64,000 nt of DNA. It comes from DASUBV01 sp963725175. Its GTDB lineage: Bacteria; Actinomycetota; Actinomycetes; Streptosporangiales; Streptosporangiaceae. Below the pieces are notes generated by a model, which did no database searches, had not been told where the DNA came from, and saw only the letters and a list, made by a program, of their open reading frames with translations. Positions 25,553-33,872 of this stretch are shown here, piece after piece. Each line of letters begins with the position of its first letter. Positions within the stretch are counted from its first letter, which is position 1. A program made the position numbers and the translations under genes. Location: NCBI GenBank assembly GCA_963725175.1, contig CAVRXH010000006.1:1426001-1490000 (forward strand), in the 5' to 3' direction.

Positions 25553-27663
25553 GGCTGCGTCCTCCTCGTCCGCCGCGCGGCGTGCCCGCTGGCTGCCTTG
25601 CTGCCGGTGACGACGATCTGGCCGGCCTTGTTCACCTTCGGCAGGCCGGGCAGGCTGCCGCCTGGCAGGTCGGCCCGGTGTCCTTCAAGCCCGAAGATGG
25701 AGTCCCAGATCTGCCGGACCGCGGGCGCGGACACGTCGGCGCCGTAGCCGGAATCCGGGATCATCATGACGACCACGTACTTGGGATGGTCACACGGCGC
25801 GAACGAGGCGAACACCGAGGTGGCCAGGTTCCCCGCGACCTGGGCGGTACCGGTCTTGCCCGCCAAGCAGACCTTGCTGAGCGGGAAGCCGCCGAAGGCG
25901 CTGGCGGCGGTGCCCTGGGTGATCACGCCGGCCAGCGCGCTGCGGATGTAGGCGAGCGTGGACTTGGCGACCGGCAGGTGCCCGGTGACTTTGGGCCTGA
26001 TCCGCTCGGCGACCTTGCCGTCCGGGCTGAGCAGCGCCTCGCCGATCCGCGGCTGGTAGAGGGTGCCGCCGTTGGCCAGCGCGACGTAGGCGTTGGCGAG
26101 CTGCAGCGGGCTGGCGGTCACGTAGCCCTGGCCGATGGCCGCGATCACCGACTGGCCTGGCGTCCACACGTTGCCGGACTTGCAGTCGTCGTACTCGATC
26201 TGCTGCACGTAGCTGCCGCCCGCCCGGCCGTACTTGCACCAGTCCTGGCCGGCGTGCGCGTTGTCCTTCCAGTAGTAGTACAGCCATTCGCGGGTCGGCA
26301 CGTTGCCGGGGTTCTCCTCCGGCAGGTCCACCCCGGTGTCCTTGCCGAAGCCCCAGGCCAGCTCCATCTTCTGCATTTCCTGCACCGGGGCGTGCGGGGT
26401 CGTCACGTCGTCTTCGCTGACGTGATCCTTCTGCCAGATGTCGTAGGCCAGGTCGTAGTAGACCGTGTCGCAGGAGACGATGAGCGCTTCCCTGAAGCTC
26501 ATCGGACCCAGGTTCGGCGAGCCGTCGTTGGCGTAGGAGTGCCCGTCGATGGTGGTGGCGGCCGGGCAGTTGTAGTCCCCGTACAGCGAGTACCCCGCGG
26601 CCACGGCGGCGGCGGTAGAGGTCACCTTCCAGGTCGAGCCAGGTGCGTACTGGCCCTGGGTGGCCCGGTTCAGCACCGGCTCGGAGTCCGAGCTGCCGAA
26701 CAGCCGCCTGAACTCGGCGGTGGAGATGCCGCCGGACCAGATCGACGGGTTGTAGGTCGGGTAGCTGGCCATCGCGACCACCCGGCCCGTGGTCGTCATG
26801 ACGACCGCCGCGCCCGTGGTGGCCTTGGTGTTGCCCTCGGCCTGCGTCTTGTGAATGGCGCTGGCCAGGTCGTTCTCGACATCATCCTGGAGCCTGGCGT
26901 TGATGCTGGTGACCAGGTCGTCGCCGGGCCTGGCGGTGACCTTCTTGATGGTGCCGGTCACCTGGCCGCCGGCGTTGACCGCGACCTCATCGGAGCCGGC
27001 CCGGCCGCGGAGCTGCTTGTCGTACTGCTGCTCAAGGCCGGCCTGGCCGATCAGGTCCACCCCGGAGAAGCCGGTCACCGGGACGCCCAGCTTCTTCACC
27101 TCCGCGGCGGTGATCGGCTGCAGGTAGCCCAGCACCTGCGCCGTGTCGGTGCCGCTCGGCTGGGCGTACTGGATCACCGGCTGGACCTGGGCGGACACGC
27201 CGGGGAACTGGCGCCTGCTCTCCAGCACCTGCACGGCGACCTGGTCGGGGACGTGCTCGGCGACCGGGATCGGCTGGTAGGGCGAGCCTGGCCAGCAGGG
27301 CTGGGATACCCCGGCGGTGCACAGCCGGACCTTCTTGGTGAGCGCCTGGTCGCGCACGTGCAGCAGCTTCGCCAGGCGGCGCAGCTCGGCGGCCCCGCCG
27401 TCGGCCTGCTGGGAGAGCACGGACATGTTCACCGAGACCACCAGCGCCGAGCGGTTGCTGACCAGCGGGGCGCCGGTGTCGTCCACGATCTCGCCGCGCA
27501 CCGGCGGCTCGACGATGTCCCTGATCCGGTCCTGGCTGGCCTGCGCGACGTAGCTGGCCGCCGCGGTGTCCTGGAGGAACCAGGCGCGGGCGCCGAGCCC
27601 GAGCAGCAGGGCGCCGAGCACCACGTACAGCACAGCGATCCGCCGCCGGGATGCCGGGATCAC
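25549..27663 (-). CDS. mrdA: Penicillin-binding protein 2 (elongasome transpeptidase)
   Basis: 704 residues. There is one N-terminal TM helix (residues ~8–28), then a dimerisation domain and the transpeptidase domain. Catalytic motifs: GSTWKVT (SxxK), SCDTVYYD (SxN position occupied by SCD) and KTGTAQVAG. It cross-links peptidoglycan with RodA. GTG 27663 overlaps the mreD stop (GTGA). The size fits class B PBP2 proteins of actinomycetes. Confidence 0.93.
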   Translation of the reverse strand: MIPASRRRIAVLYVVLGALLLGLGARAWFLQDTAAASYVAQASQDRIRDIVEPPVRGEIVDDTGAPLVSNRSALVVSVNMSVLSQQADGGAAELRRLAKLLHVRDQALTKKVRLCTAGVSQPCWPGSPYQPIPVAEHVPDQVAVQVLESRRQFPGVSAQVQPVIQYAQPSGTDTAQVLGYLQPITAAEVKKLGVPVTGFSGVDLIGQAGLEQQYDKQLRGRAGSDEVAVNAGGQVTGTIKKVTARPGDDLVTSINARLQDDVENDLASAIHKTQAEGNTKATTGAAVVMTTTGRVVAMASYPTYNPSIWSGGISTAEFRRLFGSSDSEPVLNRATQGQYAPGSTWKVTSTAAAVAAGYSLYGDYNCPAATTIDGHSYANDGSPNLGPMSFREALIVSCDTVYYDLAYDIWQKDHVSEDDVTTPHAPVQEMQKMELAWGFGKDTGVDLPEENPGNVPTREWLYYYWKDNAHAGQDWCKYGRAGGSYVQQIEYDDCKSGNVWTPGQSVIAAIGQGYVTASPLQLANAYVALANGGTLYQPRIGEALLSPDGKVAERIRPKVTGHLPVAKSTLAYIRSALAGVITQGTAASAFGGFPLSKVCLAGKTGTAQVAGNLATSVFASFAPCDHPKYVVVMMIPDSGYGADVSAPAVRQIWDSIFGLEGHRADLPGGSLPGLPKVNKAGQIVVTGSKAASGHAARRTRRTQP

Positions 27664-29432
27664 GCCGAGCCCCCCTTCCGCTTGCCAGTGAGCCGCCGGC
27701 GCAGCGGCAGCCCGCCGCGCCGGCCGGTCAGCAGGGACAGCACCGGCCAGCCGCGCCTGCGGCCGAACCGGGGCCGCTTGCCGGTCTGCGGCCGCGACCC
27801 GCCGAGCGGCCTGGCGCGGAACCGCGGGCTGGCCGCCCCGCCGCGGGTCCGGCCGCCGGACAGCGGGCTGCCGAGCACGCCGTCCCGGCGCCGGGAGCGC
27901 ATCCGCAGCCGGGGCGCGGACGGCCGGACGGCGGAGTAGGCCCCGCCGCCGGCCACCAGGCCGCCGTTGTTCCTGATCCTGAACCGGGGCGCCGAGCTGC
28001 GGATGGCGGTACCGCCCACCCTGGTCAGCGCGCCGCCGCCGACCACGCCGTCGCGGCGCCGGCCGGGGCGGCGCAGCAGTCCGAGGCCGGGCAGCCCGCG
28101 CCGGGAGCCGGCGGACCGCAGCCGGGCCGGGCCTGAGCCGGGCAGCCCGCTGTGGCGCAGTGCCATTCCAGACTGGGCCATTCCGGACTGGGCCATTCCG
28201 GACTGGGCCATTCCGGACTGGGCCATTCCGGACTGGCCGAGCGCGGAGCCTGCCGTCCCGGAGAACGATGTCCGGGACAGCCCGGTCCTGGTCAGCCCGG
28301 TCCTGGTCAGCCCGGTCCTGGTCAGCCCGGTCCTGGTCAGCCCGGTCCTGGTCAGCCCGATCCTGGTCAGCCCGGTCCTGGTCAGTGCCGGCCCGCCCGC
28401 GCCGCGGCCCGCGAGTGCGGACCGGCTGGCGGGCAGCACGGCGCCGAGGACGCCGTCGCGGCGCCGGCCGGCGCCCAGGCGCAGGTGCACGGGGCGGGCG
28501 GCCAGCGGCCGCGCCGCCTGGCCCCCCGCGGCCGAGCCCGCCACGCCCGAGCGCAGCCGGGCCGCGCCTGACCCGTGCGGGCGCCCGGCCGCGAGCCCGC
28601 CGGTCACCACGCTGCCGATCACCGAGCCGCCGGCCGCCCGGCGGGAGCTGAACGCGCTGCGCGCCGCGGCGCTGCCGCCCACCCAGCCATCGCCGGGGCG
28701 GCCGCCGCCCAGCCTGGGCGTGCGCCGCGCGGCGGCCTTGCGCTCGCGCCGGGATCGGGGCGGGCCGGCCAGCCAGCCGCCCAGGCCGAGCAGCACGGCG
28801 CCACCTGCCGGGCTGACCGGCGCGACCGGCCCGGCCAGGCCCTGCCGCCCGGCCAGCGAGCCGCCGGCCAGCGGACTCGCCGCGCCGCTGCGCCTGGCCC
28901 GGCGCAGCCGGGCGGTGTTGGCGTCCTCGCTGGCGGAGATCGCGTCCCCGGCCAGCCAGGCCGCGCCCAGCAGGATCAGGTACAGCACGAACGGGCTGAT
29001 GGCCGCGTCGTAGAAGGCCGTGGCGGGCAGCACCTCGCGGACCGAGGACCAGCCCGCCGGGGTGAGCGCCATGGTCAGGCCGGCGACCAGCAGCTCGGCG
29101 GCCACCGCGACGGCGGCCGTGACGGCCATCGGCAGCAGCGCGGACCTGGACATGGTGCCGCGGAACTTCCCGCAGGCCCAGCCGGCCAGGCAGAACACCA
29201 GGGCGTACTCGCCGACCACGCCGCTGCCCGGCGGGGCCAGGTCCAGGCAGAGGCCGGCCGCGAAGCCGGTCACCGCGCCGGTCATCGGGCCGCCGGTCAT
29301 GCCGATCGCGGCGACCGCCACCAGCAGGAAGTCGGGCACGCCGCCGCCGGGCAGCCGCAGCCCGTTCACGACGCTGAGCTGGAGCACCAGCGTGATGCCC
29401 AGCGTGACGACGGTCAGGATGACCCGGCGCAT
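27660..29432 (-). CDS. mreD: Rod shape-determining protein MreD with a ~400-residue repetitive tail
   Basis: About 590 residues; ordinary MreD is ~160–220. Residues 1–~165 are the normal five- to six-helix membrane protein (PDFLLVAVAAIGMTGGPMTG, continuing as a standard core). The rest is Arg/Gly/Ala-rich, positively charged and probably cytosolic and disordered. It contains two perfect pentapeptide arrays, seven LTRTG and five MAQSG units. ATG 29432 lies 1 nt after the mreC stop; a longer in-frame start at 29468 would overlap mreC. MreD normally links MreC and PBP2/RodA; the tail is unexplained. Confidence 0.88.
   Translation of the reverse strand: MRRVILTVVTLGITLVLQLSVVNGLRLPGGGVPDFLLVAVAAIGMTGGPMTGAVTGFAAGLCLDLAPPGSGVVGEYALVFCLAGWACGKFRGTMSRSALLPMAVTAAVAVAAELLVAGLTMALTPAGWSSVREVLPATAFYDAAISPFVLYLILLGAAWLAGDAISASEDANTARLRRARRSGAASPLAGGSLAGRQGLAGPVAPVSPAGGAVLLGLGGWLAGPPRSRRERKAAARRTPRLGGGRPGDGWVGGSAAARSAFSSRRAAGGSVIGSVVTGGLAAGRPHGSGAARLRSGVAGSAAGGQAARPLAARPVHLRLGAGRRRDGVLGAVLPASRSALAGRGAGGPALTRTGLTRIGLTRTGLTRTGLTRTGLTRTGLTRTGLSRTSFSGTAGSALGQSGMAQSGMAQSGMAQSGMAQSGMALRHSGLPGSGPARLRSAGSRRGLPGLGLLRRPGRRRDGVVGGGALTRVGGTAIRSSAPRFRIRNNGGLVAGGGAYSAVRPSAPRLRMRSRRRDGVLGSPLSGGRTRGGAASPRFRARPLGGSRPQTGKRPRFGRRRGWPVLSLLTGRRGGLPLRRRLTGKRKGGSA
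28161..28235. repeat. 15-bp tandem repeat in mreD (5 units)
   Basis: Unit GGCCATTCCGGACTG on the plus strand, four identical copies plus one with two changes. It encodes MAQSG in MreD. Confidence 0.9.
28278..28382. repeat. 15-bp tandem repeat in mreD (7 units)
   Basis: Unit CAGCCCGGTCCTGGT, seven copies with one G-to-A change. It encodes LTRTG (one LTRIG). Near-perfect identity points to recent slippage or unequal recombination, or strong selection for the repeat. Confidence 0.92.
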
Positions 29433-29433
29433 C

Positions 29434-30420
29434 TCACCGCCCGCCAGCGGGGACGTCGGGCCGGTCACCTGGGACCTGGGTGCTGGTACCCGGCGACGGG
29501 CTGCTGGCGCCTGCCGGGCTGGTGACGCCTGGAGTCACCGTGACGGTGACGGTGGGCGTGGGCTTGGCGTGCGGCGCGGGCGGCAGCACGGAGAACCTCG
29601 GGTTGTGCCGGGGCGCGGCGATCACGATGCCGACGACGCCGAGCGAGGTGAAGTTCACGTACGGGGTGACCAGCGCGCGGGCGGTGAGCGCGCCGGCCCG
29701 GTTGACCACCGAGCTGATGGTGCCGACGGGGACGCCCGGCACATACGGACGGTCCTTCACCGACGCCGAGGTGACGAGCTGCTGACCCCGCCGCAGCACG
29801 GCGCTGGCGTCCAGGATCTGCAGCGACAGCCTGCCGGTGCCGCTGGCCGTCTTGCCTGGCCCGGTCACCCAGCCGATCTGGCCGCTTGGCGCCAGCTCGA
29901 CGCCGACCTGCGCGGCGGAGTCGGTGGCCAGCATCACCGTGCAGGTATCCGGGCTGACCGAGGTGACCTCGCCGACCAGGCCCTGCCCGTTGAGCACGGT
30001 CTCGTCGGGCCGCACGCCCGCGCTGCTGCCCGCGTTGAGGGTGACGGACTGCTGGTAGCCCTGGCCGGTCGCGACGACGGTGGCCGCGACGACCCGGTAG
30101 CCGCCCTTGCCGGCCAGCGAGAGCAGCCGCCGGAGCTGGCCGTAGTCGGCCTTGCTGAGCTGGGCCTGGCTGAGCTGGGCGCGGAGCCCGACGACCTCCT
30201 TGCTCAGCGCCTTCACCTGGCCGCTGCCCCCGGAGGAGCCGCCGAACACCCCGGTCACCGAGCTGACCGCGCGCTCGGCGCCGCCGAACACCGCGGCGCT
30301 GGCCTTGCTGACCCCGCCGATGACCGGCGAGCTGCCGTCCCGGTAGTCGAGCATGATCAGCACGAGGGCAGCGACGATCAGGACCCCCAGAACCAGGCGG
30401 GTCCGCCGCGTGTCGTGCAC
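29434..30420 (-). CDS. mreC: Rod shape-determining protein MreC
   Basis: 328 residues. One N-terminal TM helix (LVLGVLIVAALVLIMLDY), a coiled coil at ~65–100 (VKALSKEVVGLRAQLSQAQL), then the two-lobed beta domain (VVATGQGYQQSVTLNAGSSAG; GLVGEVTSVSPDTC). The C-terminal ~50 residues are Pro/Thr/Val-rich and extracytoplasmic. MreC scaffolds PBP2/RodA outside the membrane. GTG start; mreB lies 100 bp upstream. Confidence 0.93.
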   Translation of the reverse strand: MHDTRRTRLVLGVLIVAALVLIMLDYRDGSSPVIGGVSKASAAVFGGAERAVSSVTGVFGGSSGGSGQVKALSKEVVGLRAQLSQAQLSKADYGQLRRLLSLAGKGGYRVVAATVVATGQGYQQSVTLNAGSSAGVRPDETVLNGQGLVGEVTSVSPDTCTVMLATDSAAQVGVELAPSGQIGWVTGPGKTASGTGRLSLQILDASAVLRRGQQLVTSASVKDRPYVPGVPVGTISSVVNRAGALTARALVTPYVNFTSLGVVGIVIAAPRHNPRFSVLPPAPHAKPTPTVTVTVTPGVTSPAGASSPSPGTSTQVPGDRPDVPAGGR

Positions 30421-30520
30421 AACCGATCACCTCACCTGCCGCCTTGACCGGCAGCTCGTCCGCCTCGATGGCCGTCGCCGGCCGCTCCCCTGGCCGGCCG
30501 ACGGCCGGCCGCTGCCGCGC

Positions 30521-31552
30521 CTAGCGGCGGGATTCAGGCACCAGGACCTGGCGCAGGGTCTCGAAGTCCTCGACGCACTTGCCGGTGCCCAGGGCCACCG
30601 AGTCCAGCGGGTTGTCCGCCATGTGGATCGGCATCCCGGTCTCCTCGCGGAGCCGTTCGTCCAGGCCGCGCAGCAGCGCGCCGCCGCCGGTCAGCGCGAT
30701 GCCCCGGTCCATCACGTCGCCGGCCAGCTCGGGCGGGCACTTGTCCAGGGTGGACTTGACCGCGTCGACGATCACGCTCAGCGGCTCCTCGATCGCCCGC
30801 CTGATCTCCTCGGCGGAGATCACGATGGTCTTGGGCAGGCCGCTGACCAGGTCCCGGCCGCGGATCTCGGCGTTCGGCTCGTCGGCCGACGGGTAAGCGG
30901 AGCCGAGCGCCATCTTGATCTCCTCGGCGGTGCGCTCGCCGAGCATCAGCGAGTACTCCTTCTTGCCGAAGGTGATGATCGCCTGGTCGAGCTCGTCGCC
31001 GCCGACCCGGATCGACTGGGAGGTGACGATGCCGCCGAGCGAGATGACGGCCACCTCGGTGGTGCCGCCGCCGATGTCCACGACCATGTTGCCGGTCGGC
31101 TCGTTGACCGGCAGGCCGGCGCCGATGGCGGCGGCCATCGGCTCCTCGATGATGTAGACGCGGCGGGCGCCGGCCTGGTGTCCGGCCTCCTTCACGGCGC
31201 TCTGCTCGACGCCGGTGATGCCGCTGGGCACGGCGACGACGATCCGCGGCTTGGCCAGGTGGCTGCGCCTGTGCACCTTCTGGATGAAGTACCTGAGCAT
31301 CCGCTCGGTGACGTCGAAGTCGGCGATGACGCCGTCCTTGAGCGGGCGGACGGCGATGATGTTGCCCGGCGTGCGGCCGATCATCCGCTTGGCCTCGACC
31401 CCGACCGCGACGATCTGGCCGGTGTTGGTATTCAGCGCCACGACAGAGGGCTCGTTCAGCACGATGCCCCGGCCCCTGACGTACACCAGGGTGTTCGCGG
31501 TACCGAGATCAACGGCCATGTCGCGGCCCAGAAAGGCCATCGCGTTGCTCAT
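30521..31552 (-). CDS. mreB: Rod shape-determining protein MreB
   Basis: 343 residues, an actin-like ATPase of normal length. DLGTANTLVYVRGRG is phosphate-binding loop 1, DIGGGTTEVAVIS loop 2, and ALTGGGALLRG the adenosine motif. MreB filaments guide the elongasome; in sporulating actinomycetes they are needed mainly for spore-wall synthesis. It is the first gene of the mreBCD–PBP2–rodA operon, transcribed from the 370-bp gap on its right. Confidence 0.96.
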   Translation of the reverse strand: MSNAMAFLGRDMAVDLGTANTLVYVRGRGIVLNEPSVVALNTNTGQIVAVGVEAKRMIGRTPGNIIAVRPLKDGVIADFDVTERMLRYFIQKVHRRSHLAKPRIVVAVPSGITGVEQSAVKEAGHQAGARRVYIIEEPMAAAIGAGLPVNEPTGNMVVDIGGGTTEVAVISLGGIVTSQSIRVGGDELDQAIITFGKKEYSLMLGERTAEEIKMALGSAYPSADEPNAEIRGRDLVSGLPKTIVISAEEIRRAIEEPLSVIVDAVKSTLDKCPPELAGDVMDRGIALTGGGALLRGLDERLREETGMPIHMADNPLDSVALGTGKCVEDFETLRQVLVPESRR

Positions 31553-31923
31553 CAGGAACAGGAACCTTCCAGCTGGATCTTGGCAGGTAGATCTGCATTT
31601 TTCGGACGGCGCGACCCGGCTCGTCCCTGGCTTGATACATGGCCGCGACGCGCCCGGCTAAACGGCGCCAGGCCAAAAGACTTGGTCAGGCACCTGCGGC
31701 GGATCGGCCGACTCGCGGTACGCGGGCGCCCCTACGGGACGTCCAACGCGTCGCGGCCTTCGATGGTGCCCAGCCGCGAGAGCCAATCCGGCAATGGCCG
31801 GCTCTCACGATCAGCGACCTGCCGCTTGCCAGTAGTAATGGCCTGACGGCCCGATGTCCGCCGGTGAAAAGCCTACAGGCCGGGCCGCCCGGCCGTGCGC
31901 CAAGCCACGCCGGCCGCCGGAGG
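31553..31923. other. Intergenic region between DUF4233 gene and mreB (no ndk)
   Basis: 371 bp with no convincing gene. Many actinobacteria carry ndk between the DUF4233 gene and mreB; no nucleoside-diphosphate kinase motif is visible in any frame here. The region should hold the mreB promoter and contains the hairpin at 31878–31894. Confidence 0.5.
31878..31894 (-). terminator. Hairpin after the valS–folC–DUF4233 cluster
   Basis: GGCCGGG-CCG-CCCGGCC, a 7-bp stem 30 bp after the DUF4233 stop. On the minus strand a TTTT follows about 7 nt later. It is a plausible terminator for the valS–folC–DUF4233 transcript. Confidence 0.4.
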
Positions 31924-32247
31924 CTATGCGCCCGCCGGGCGCTCGATCCGGCGGCCTAGCAGGATTCCGACCACCCAGAGGGCGGCGAAAATGGCCCCGA
32001 GAAAGTACATGACCGGCACGATCACGCCCGAGACGATGACGTAGACCTGGAGCAGCGAGCCACCGACCAGCGTGGCCGTCAGCACCGGGCGGGCCAGCAG
32101 GGCGAGCAGCACCGCGCCGCCCGCCGCGATCCCGCCGGCCAGGCCTGCCGAGCCTGGCGACAGGTGATCGATCTGGATCGCCACCGGAATGGACAGGCCA
32201 ATGACGATGGCCTCCATGATCAGTACGGTCGCGCAGAGCCGCTTCAT
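31924..32247 (-). CDS. DUF4233 domain-containing membrane protein
   Basis: 107 residues with four hydrophobic segments and a short basic tail (LLGRRIERPAGA). The family is actinobacterial, of unknown function, and typically follows folC. ATG 32247 overlaps the folC stop (ATGA), so it is translationally coupled to folC. Confidence 0.85.
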   Translation of the reverse strand: MKRLCATVLIMEAIVIGLSIPVAIQIDHLSPGSAGLAGGIAAGGAVLLALLARPVLTATLVGGSLLQVYVIVSGVIVPVMYFLGAIFAALWVVGILLGRRIERPAGA

Positions 32248-33841
32248 GAATCCCCCCCGTCACTCCAGCCGCGCCCGGCCGCGGAGGCCGGCTCGTCCAG
32301 CCCGGTGCCATCCAGCCCGGTGCCATCCAGCTCGGCGCCGTCCGAGCCGGGCCGCCGGCCGGCCAGCAGCAGCCGCGCCTCGCCGGCGGTGATGACCGAG
32401 CCGGTGATCAGGACCACCGCGCCGCCGAGCCCGTCGTCGCTGATCGCGGAGGCCTCGTCGGCGAGGGTCACCGCGGTCTCGATGGCGTCGTCGAGCCGCT
32501 CCGCCAGGGTGACCCGGTCGGGGCCGAACACGCCCTCCGCCAGCTCGGCCAGGTCGGCGGCCGGCAGGGACCTGGCCGAGGAGTTCGCGGTCGCCACCAG
32601 GTTCCCGGCGACCGGCTCCAGCTCATCGAGGATGGCCGGGACGTCCTTGTCCGCGCTGACCGCGAGCACGGCGATCAGGTCCGAGAAGCTGAACGCCTCG
32701 GTGACCGCCGTCCATCGACGCGGCCATCCCGGCCGGGTTGTGCGCGGAGTCCACGATCACCAGCGGGCTGTGCCTGACGATCTCCAGCCGGCCGGGCGAG
32801 CTCATCCCGGCGACGGCGTCGCGCACCAGGCCGAGGTCCAGCGGGGTGGGACCCTCGCCGCCGACGCCCGGCCGGGGCGCGGCGGGCTCGTCCTCATCCG
32901 CGTCACCCAGGTCGCCGGCGTCCGGGTCGGCCACATCGGGGTCGGCGTCCAGGCCCAGCGCCGCGGCGGCGGGCTGGCCGACCGGCTCGGCCCTGGCGAA
33001 CGCCTCGACCGCGGCGACCGCGCAGGCCAGGTTGCCCGCCTGGTGCGCGCCGAACAGCGGCAGGAACAGCCCGTCGTAGGTGCCGAGCAGCCCGCGCAGG
33101 GTGATCTGCTGGCCGCCCACGGCCAGCTCCCTGCCGAGCACGCCGAACTCCATGCCCTCCCTGGCCACCGTGGCGCCGACCTGCGCGGCGCGGTGCAGCA
33201 GCACCTCGGCGGCGGCCGGCGGCTGCTGCGCCAGGACCGCGATGGCGCCCGGCTTGATGATGCCGGCCTTGTCGGCGGCGATCTCCTCGACGGTGCCGCC
33301 CAGGTAGCGGGTGTGGTCCAGGGAGATCGGCGTGATGACCGCCACGCAGCCGTCCGCCACGTTGGTGTTGTCCCAGGTACCGCCCATGCCGACCTCGATC
33401 ACCGCGACGTCCACCGGGGTGTCAGCGAACATCGAGAAGGCCATCCCCGTCAGCACCTCGAAGAAGGACAGCGGGACCGGCTGCCGGGAGTCGACCAGCT
33501 CCAGGTACGGGGCGATCTCCGTCGTAGGCGTCGATGAACCTGGCCGGGCTGGCCGGCTGGCCGTCGATGCAGATCCGCTCCCTGACCGACGTCAGGTGCG
33601 GGCTGGTGAACAGGCCGGTGCGCAGGCCGCGGGCGCGCAGCAGCGCCTCGGTCATCCGGGCCGTGGAGGTCTTGCCGTTGGTGCCGGTGATGTGCACCAC
33701 CGGGTAGGCGGCCTGCGGATCACCCAGCAGGCTGACCAGGTCGGCGATCCGGTCGAGCGAGGGGTCGATGCTGTGCTCGGGGCGGCGCGCGAAGATCTCC
33801 CGCTCGATCTCCCGCAGCCGGGCCAGCTCATCTGCCGTCAT
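32244..33841 (-). CDS. folC: Folylpolyglutamate/dihydrofolate synthase (two frameshifts)
   Basis: The gene is spread over three frames. The N-terminal part holds the P-loop ITGTNGKTST and FTSPHL, the middle part VIEVGMGGTWDNTN and VDSAHNPAGM, and the C-terminal part continues from a LAVSADKD motif. One extra base near 33520 (between DAYD and EIAPYLELVD) and one near 32709 (after AASMD) restore a ~531-residue protein when removed. FolC adds glutamates to folate and makes dihydrofolate from dihydropteroate. Its C terminus has a short DGTGL pentad repeat from a 15-bp tandem repeat. The gene lies 31 bp after valS. Conserved motifs in all three frames favour sequence error over decay. Confidence 0.85.
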
Positions 33842-33872
33842 GACGCCATCCCGCTCATCGCTCCAGCCCCGC

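Noticed and set aside
28161..28382. mreD repeats as a pentapeptide-repeat (Qnr-like) DNA-mimic fold
   Set aside because: LTRTG and MAQSG lack the A(D/N)LXX pattern with a small residue before the central Leu, so the right-handed beta-helix is not supported.
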